This document shows, one piece after another, positions 57,301-64,000 of a stretch of 64,000 bases of DNA. This DNA is from Cryphonectria parasitica EP155 (taxonomy: Eukaryota > Ascomycota > Sordariomycetes > Diaporthales > Cryphonectriaceae). Every line of letters starts with the position of its first letter. Position 1 is the stretch's first letter. The stretch is taken from the NCBI RefSeq assembly GCF_011745365.1, contig NW_024468913.1, forward strand, positions 3,844,001 to 3,908,000, written 5' to 3'. The notes below the pieces were generated by a model. The model was not told the DNA's origin. It made no database searches and worked only from the letters and a program-made list of their open reading frames with translations. The position numbers and the translations under genes are program-made.

Positions 57301-60300
57301 GGGGAACAAGACCCTGTACTGTTATGTCCGGTGTTCTCTCTTTGTTCTCAGTCTCAGATGCCGAATCAGGCAATCCCCTGCCTCCCAGTTCAAACCCCTC
57401 AAACAGCAGGCGGCTGACGTTGGCAAGTTCTGCTTGGTTGGTAAGGCGAGGTCGCATTAGAAATCCATAGTTATGATTCCCCGCTTGCTTACAGAGCCGT
57501 CCAGCCTTGGACCTCGCGGGCGGATTTGAGTCATACCGGCATTTGCAATGGGGGACCCCCATGGGCCTTTTCTTTTCTATTCCGGTTTAACTGGTTTATT
57601 TTCCCTTTCTTTTTGGCTTCCGGTTTGGTGTCACTCGGACGAATTGTTATACGGGTTGTTGCACGTACAATTGGTGTTGTGGGTTTCGTTCAGCAAGTAG
57701 TGCCCTCCATCAAAATCAGGTCCAGACAATTGATTGAATGACTACTTATCCTCAGCAGTGAGACTGCTAGCCTTCACTGTGCCACATCCTATGATTACAT
57801 AGTACCTCGCCGTCACGCTTCGAGCTCTTTTGAGCTCCCATGTGGGTCGACGCGGCCCCGGCAGAAGGCGCCGAAAAAAGGAAGAGAGGAAAACGCCCAA
57901 ACGGAATCAAAGTACATGGAAACGGAGTAGGAATCGACTGAATCCGTCCAAGTCCGTATCACTAGCGAGTCGCCCTTAGCGTGACCGGCGCCGAATCGGT
58001 GCCGATCCTGGAAAAGTTATAGCACAATTTAGTTATAAGACTTGCTGTCGGTAGTTCGGCCCAGTGCAGACAACCTCTAGATCGATAGCAAGGGAACTCG
58101 CAGAGTGAGCATCATTCTCTGTGTTCCTCTTGTGTCAGCCTGTCTATCGCGTTGTGGACTGGTAATTCGAAGGCGTTGAGTGGCAGCCTTGGAGTGAGAC
58201 CTTCTACATCACCATGCTAAATTTTACCCAGTATGATCGGCCAAGGGATCGACTCCCAGCTCTTTTCGTCCATTGCGGCGCCCGGGTCCGTTCCGGATCC
58301 CAATTCTCGGGCCTCGCGATTACGCGCGATGTTCCCCGTCCATGTGGAATGAGGGAAGAGGAATAAAAAAAAAATCGAACCTTCTACCGTGCCCACTCTT
58401 CCATTCGCAGCATTTTTCTTCTGCGCTCTGTTTGCGGCAATGCCCAATTCCCTATGATCCTTGACCCTAGGAAAAGAACCACGCGACAGATTTTAAACTT
58501 GCAGCATTTCGCCAGAAGTTATGGAATCACATGCATACTTTGAAGAAGGCCCCCCTTGTTCCCTCGAAATCGCCACACCTGCATTGTATACAGTAGTCGT
58601 ACTACAGGTGGGCCATTCTTGCCCCCTCCTCTCATGACACATCACTAGCGAGGCTCTACACAATCCGATCTCTTAACATGATAAGGAACGACTATGCTCG
58701 CTAGCCTCTCCTACCGGACGGGTTGAACGCTACGCGGCAGTCACATACACCTTGTCGACGTCGTCATCGCCTCGCCTCCCCATCAAAACATGCTAAGGCG
58801 TGTCATGGACAGAAGCGAGCGCATCATCAACAAAACCAGTCTCATCATTGTTTTCTATCTCGAGGCTCAAGGTTCCTTTTCAGGTTTCAACACACAGGCA
58901 CATACCATAATAGCAACGCCAGCGGACCTTTCCGACCAGTTTCTATGTGGGCCGTCCCAAGTAAAAAGCCCTCTTTTTTGAGCCGCTAGATGCACTACTA
59001 ATTACGTCATGATTGTCATGGACTCGAACTCGAGTCGCCTCAATTTCTGGTCTTCTGAAAGCAGCCTTCTTTCAGCAGGTAATGTCTCCTGTGCAAAATC
59101 ATTCGCATTTTTAACCGCTTTGCACGATCTGTGGATAATAGGGATACCCCCGCGGCCGGGTCCGACCCACACACCACTTGCCCTATTGTGTCTGACAGCG
59201 ATCGTCAACCAAGTGGGTTCTCCCGTTCCCGTCAGCCTACTCGCTGATATTGTGGTGGTGCCTGTTCACTCTTCAATACATTTGAAGAACAAATGAAGAA
59301 AAAGAAAAGGTTTAATTGGACCATGCCAGCTGGCTTTTCAGAAGAACATCGCCGTTGCTCAATAGTAGTCAACCAACCACAATGTCTTGGAACTACGCTG
59401 AAAAGATTTGGAACTGCAAGAGCTTACATTGCAAAGACACTGCAAGGTTATTCCTGAATTGCGTCACTTTGCAGCTTTGCACGTTCCGCATCGAACTTGG
59501 CTTCCTACGAAGATAGGCAAGGTGGATCGGTGGTTCGTTAGAATGGTCTAGATCAGAAACTAAGTTGCTGATATACTTCGCAGCAGAACCGGAGCGTGGC
59601 TGTTTCCCCTGGTTTGACAAGGTTTAGTATTCTCCCGATTCAAAGCATGGTGGTTACTATTCCAAGCTTCGGTATCGCTTTTTAGACTCTCACATCCTTC
59701 ACTCGGTGGATCCCGCCCGCATCATGCCTGGCCAACCCCGAATCCCGTGCTGCCCTTGAGAGTTCAACGGTGGAGAAAATGCATGAGCAGACGCCATGCA
59801 ACATGGATAGAGGGGTTTTCCAACAAAGAAAAAACGAACAGGATGAGAAGAAAATAAGGTTATGTGGGATCGCCATATAGGAGGCCAGAGGCTCGGGTCA
59901 GTGAGCCCCACAGGGCTGCGACGCGAAGGTAGACGCGAGAGCGACAACGGGGGAGGGGGGCGCAATATAATTCAGTGCCAACACTGATCATGCCACTTGC
60001 TGCGCAAATTATTGGGACCTCAATGGCGGTGATGTGTCGGCATCGTCTCGCCTCAAGAACTCCAGGGGAATTCGGCTGTAGTGTCGCGATGTTGGCATCG
60101 CTCTTTGGGTATGTAAATACCGCGCTTCATGGGCGTGTGCGTCGCGATTTTCTCGTCGAGACCGACGACCAGGATGGGCTTCAAGACCGGGTCCCGAAAG
60201 CGAGTACCGAAACTGTGAGTTTAGTCACGAGTGTGAAGCTTGAGGTTGTCAAGAGCACACAATATGACTGGTCAAGACTTCGAGGTGGGGGGTGTAAATG

Positions 60301-61483
60301 AGCCTCCTTAGCAACAATCCTGATAGCAGATTGACCAGACCATATACCGTAAGTATTAGTAACAAACGGCCCGAAACCCCTTGGTCCTACATCTTTACAA
60401 CTACATGAGATGCAGCTTCTGTCGACCACCTAGCCAATGTTGTACGCAACCAAATATCGGGTCCTAAGTCTCGCGACACAGGTCCTACATCCCTCCATGA
60501 CTGTGGCGGGAGATTGGCCAGTGATCAGCTAATTAATCAGACTCAATGGTTTAAGATACCGAGGCATCCCTGGGAAGAAGACACGCAAGTACGTGTATAT
60601 ATGTATGTATATATACATTCGTCGTATCATGTAACGCCCACTACGCAACATTTGGTTAAGATATCGATTTAACATCTGAGGCTCTGGATTTTGGCCCATA
60701 GAATGACGAGGCCTCTGAATATGTCTTGCCACAAAATTGACGGTTCTCATTACTTCAGTCCTAGTATAGCACCATTCCGAAGGTTTGTCGATCCATTGTG
60801 GACAACTCAAGTTTCAGGGCTGTTGAGGTGTTCCCACAGTCGGCAGTGCAAGAGATTTCCAACGGATCCCGCCATCATTCTCATAGCGACACTGCTTGAA
60901 TGGTATGTAAAGTGCCTTTAGCTCAAGACCGATCGGAAACGCCACCATTGCCTTCTGTGAAAGGTTAGACATGTGACTCGCCGCATGATTTTGCCATCTA
61001 GGAGGCGTTGGACTTCTCCATTCTGAGGACTCAAGTGATTATCAGACGGCGGAGTCTTTCACAAACACACGTCTGAGCCACCTCAATATCATGTACAAGC
61101 AGTCAAGTTATTGGGGCATAATTAATAAAGCCGTCTAATTTTAAACGGTATTGATTCTGGAAAAGAATAAGAGGGCAAGAATTCGACAAATTTTACAGAT
61201 TTTATGAATGATCACTCTTTTTGATTGTCGCACATTGTGAAAAGCACATCAAGAATTAGAAACGGTAGACGGAATGATCTTCCATGCCAACTATATACGG
61301 CTATTTGCAGTCGAGATGTTTTGAGCCAGGTATCCCACGCCATAGCCACTCACTCAGTGAACAATCGCCTCGCAGCTGGAAAAAAGAAAAATCCCCGGAC
61401 GTCTTCCACGCACATTTCTCGCTCTAAACTATTGATTGACAGAGAGAGAAGAAAAGGGAGACAGTAAGAAAATGAAAAAATTA
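54379..61483. other. 7.1-kb gene-free tract upstream of the Zn2Cys6 gene
   Basis: The promoter and leader of the Zn2Cys6 gene lie on the left, including a GGAGGA purine block (54703-54735) and a TC tract (55350-55380). No recognised domain or convincing exon chain is present to about 59.9 kb. Between 60.05 and 60.95 kb the minus strand has short protein-like stretches (see findings). From about 60.3 kb rightwards the sequence is AT-richer. Confidence 0.5.
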
Positions 61484-61555
61484 TGACCTGTGCAGGGGTC
61501 GAACCTGCAATCTCCTGATTCGTAGTCAGACGCCTTGCCATTGGGCCAACAGGCC
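61484..61555 (-). tRNA. tRNA-Arg (anticodon ACG)
   Basis: The minus-strand sequence folds as a complete cloverleaf. The acceptor stem is GGCCTGT with ACAGGTC (one G-U) plus discriminator A. The D-arm contains GGCCCAATGGCAAGGC, and the anticodon stem TCTGA/TCAGG has loop CTACGAA, giving anticodon ACG. The T-arm is TGCAGGTTCGACCCCTGCA. There is no intron. A run of six T follows the gene within a dozen bases (61474-61479 as A on the plus strand), a pol III terminator. It should decode CGU, and CGC/CGA after A34-to-inosine editing. Confidence 0.95.
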
Positions 61556-62429
61556 TGTTGATTGTTGAAAGAAATGTGAGCATCAGACATTAAGTATGCT
61601 AGTGGCTAAGCACATGGGGTCTACCGCAACAAATTTTGGTGGAGTGGAGACAAGCCCGTCCGAATCCTGATTAGCGTCATCGATCGGATTCATGGTATCA
61701 CTAGCATACTCTGATGCTAGGTTCGTGAGATACGTACATCAGAAGCTTCTAATTTCTTCTCAAGCACAGCTCGGCTGAATGATTTGTATCAAGACCTCAA
61801 GAGTTTCTCGTTGATAAAACCTGGTGATTACGGTATACATTCAATGCCTGATCGCACTCCTCTCCAGGTGAGGCTCTCCACCATCCCGAGCCACAAGATC
61901 GGGGAGGGAATAATTTAGGTCCAGACTTTCTAGCGAATTTCAATCGATCCCCGAAGCCAGTTTCCCAAACCTCAAGATACAACTTACAAGACGTCTGTAA
62001 CTGCTGAACATGAACCCATCATTTCCAAGAGCGGGCGTTGCTGCGCTATCAAAGCCACCGATTTGACTAGACCTGCTTTTGTTGTGCGTATGATTCTAAT
62101 ATCGTTCTTATTCCCACACTTCAGCCATACACAGAGCTTATTCTGCTTATTATATATGTCTCACTTACATTGCTGACATAGGTTAAGAGTGAGTAGGAGG
62201 GAGAAAACAGTTTTCAAGGAAACCAAGCATTTGGTCACAAGCTCGGAGAACCGGAGAGAGACATGCTCGATAGAAGGCGGCGATTTCCTACAAATCGAAT
62301 ACGACAAACACCATGTACAACGAAGTAATATCGTTTTTTATCAGAAAAAAAAAAAGTTGTCATTAGCATATTAAAGTCATATCCAAAGAGCCCATAAGTT
62401 TCCAAAGGGACCTAGGCTTCCTTTCCCGT
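61556..62429. other. Intergenic between the tRNA and the mannosyltransferase gene
   Basis: AT-richer sequence with no supported gene. It includes the tRNA 5' flank on the left and the 3' flank of the mannosyltransferase on the right (A-run 62344-62354). Confidence 0.45.
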
Positions 62430-64000
62430 CTAAGTGGCAATGCCAATCTTCCTGGCCTGCTTGACCATATCGGCAAGGAGATCCTTCTCTTGGGTAGAGA
62501 GCTCACCCTTTAGGTGGTGATCCGTCGTCAGGCAGCACATATTGGCATCGCCTAGGAACCAAGCGCCCGGCTCCCTGATGTCGCGGGGCTCAATCAGGAA
62601 CGAGTCCCAGGATCCAAACTTCCACTCCCGCCTGTCGAGGAATTTGTTGCGCACGAGTCCGCCGTTGAACCAGAGCGGCTTGCCTTGCGTGTCGAGGTGA
62701 AGAAGCTGCGGTGAGCAGATCTTAGGCTTCGGGGGCTCTCTAGGCAGCAACTCAGATGCGCTGGTGTCGGTGTCGTTCCCTTCCGTGCTGGCGAGGTCGC
62801 CAGAGGTGTCTTGAGACTCCCTGTCCTCTGCTCTGTTCTCGTCGTCTGGTCTCGGCTCGGGGATGGGTTCAGGGATGGACTCGAGCTCGCCAATGATGCC
62901 GGCGTCACCTTGGTGGAAGGCGTAATCTGTATCTCCAACGAGCTCGAAGCCGAGCCAGAACGTCTCCTTGTCACCTGCAAATCTCTCGTTAGAAAAAGAA
63001 CCTGGCATGATGGGCGCGGAAAACCTTGTGTTCCTCAAGGGTGGACGCACCGTAGACCATATCGTACACGCCAACCTGGTTTTTGGACTTGTCTCCTTCC
63101 CGGTCTGGCCCATTCATCCGCAACACGAACAGCATCGCCAGGAAATGTCGATGCGTATCCACGACAAGTACTCCACTCTCCTGCTGGTGTCCACTCTCCC
63201 CCTTCCACAGCCGGCTCTGCTTCACGTTCCGCGACACAGGCTGCGGTAGGATGGACTGCAGCCAGCTCTTCTTGCTCTCGGGCATGATCAGCCTGTCACG
63301 GAAGAACAAGGCCCCGGTGTCGACGTACTCGGGGTAGTCAAACATGACCTCGGGATTCTTAAAGAAGAAGCTGTCCGCGTCGATGAAGATGACCTCTCGG
63401 AAGCTTGACAGCAATATGGCAAAGGGCTTGGCGGCCCAGCTGGCGATGTTCCACCCCACGGGATTTACCATGGCTCCGATGTCTCGCGTGATGACGCCTT
63501 CGATGTCTTCGAGGTCCTGCCGAGAGTCGCGGTTGAGATCGTTGTCGCCGACGTACATGACCTCGATCGGCAGGTTGCAGCCGAGCTGGCGGAGGATCGG
63601 GATCTGGGTGAGAAGATATGTGACTTGATCGTTCCCTGCGGTAAGCACAATACCACGGCCACCCTTCTTGAGGTGTGAGCGGAGTGTCATGTGGTCAGGG
63701 AAGTAAGGCGCTGTGAAGGGGAAGAGGAGATCATCCAGCTGAACGAGCAACCGGCGGAAACCCTCATAGGCGTGTATCTTGTTGACCAGCTCGACATGAT
63801 CTATGCTGGAAGAGGCAGTCGAGGCTTGGTATCGAAGAAAGGGAATCACGTCATCCCTGATCTCGTAGCCGCCGTCCGAGTCCGTCACAACATGCAGGTC
63901 CTCCCACGCATCGAAGTACTTCTTGTACTTGCGCGCAAGCATGCCTAACTCCCGGAGTCGCTGTTCGCCTGTGAGCTCGATCGGGCGAAGGAGGCCCCGC
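62430..64000 (-). CDS. MNN1/GT71 alpha-1,3-mannosyltransferase, N-terminus missing
   Basis: The visible exons run from the window edge to 63051 and from 62974 to 62430, with a 76-bp intron (GTGCGT, TTGCAG); about 497 residues are seen. The frame stays open through the right edge, so the cytoplasmic tail, membrane anchor and stem lie outside. Conserved GT71 features are GRGIVLTAGN, the LPIEVMYVGDND segment, WAAKPFAILLSSFREVIFID with the DxD motif DAD, and GVLVVDTHRH. After the intron come FWLGFELVGD and later LWFNGGLVRNK. An acidic low-complexity insert of about 60 residues (PIPEPRPDDENRAEDRESQ and following) interrupts the late part. Family members add alpha-1,3-mannose to N- and O-glycans in the Golgi from GDP-mannose. 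The protein ends KQARKIGIAT. Confidence 0.9.

Overview
The window looks like nuclear DNA of a filamentous ascomycete (Pezizomycotina, probably a Sordariomycete). The evidence is short GT-AG introns (about 60-180 bp) with CTRAC-like branch sites, single-gene transcription units, and fungal families: a DUF7704-type membrane protein, a two-Myb Teb1/Tay1-like telobox factor, an RdRP, a heme-thiolate peroxidase, a CFEM-like GPI protein, an MNN1/GT71 mannosyltransferase and a Zn2Cys6 regulator. The genus cannot be fixed from sequence alone. All names come from motif recognition by eye; no database was searched. Most genes had to be assembled from exons, and the spliced lengths divide by three and restore conserved motifs across the junctions.

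Layout. 0.5-5.7 kb: a small four-helix membrane protein (-) diverges from a two-Myb telobox factor (+), followed by ribosomal protein eS4 (+). 5.7-11 kb: no recognisable gene. 11-13.2 kb: mitochondrial D-lactate dehydrogenase (+, six exons). 14.4-18.7 kb: a 1430-residue RNA-silencing RdRP (+). 19.4-23.2 kb (-): a small secreted precursor with three RHHQG(V/A)TT repeats, then a secreted heme-thiolate peroxidase. 24-26.7 kb: an AT-richer stretch with protein-like but broken reading frames. 27-31 kb (-): a Ppn2-like membrane-anchored phosphoesterase, a stop-interrupted frame, and Pet191/COA5. 32.2-34.5 kb (-): a 727-residue CFEM-like GPI protein. 41-45.3 kb (-): Vms1/ANKZF1 and a small basic nuclear-type protein. 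52.9-54.4 kb (-): a Zn2Cys6 regulator. 61.5 kb: tRNA-Arg(ACG) (-). 62.4 kb to the window end: an MNN1-type mannosyltransferase (-), cut off at its N-terminus.

Gene density is low (about one gene per 5 kb). Four gene-free tracts of 5-8 kb lie upstream of DLD1, the CFEM-like gene, the small nuclear-type gene and the Zn2Cys6 gene. The genes do not form one pathway. They are a mix of housekeeping (translation, ribosome quality control, mitochondrial respiration and COX assembly, polyphosphate metabolism), genome defence (RdRP) and cell-surface or secreted functions. The strongest candidate for something undescribed is the RHHQG repeat precursor at 19.4-19.9 kb. Second in line are the unidentified coding-like fragments at 25.2-26.6 kb and 60.0-60.9 kb.
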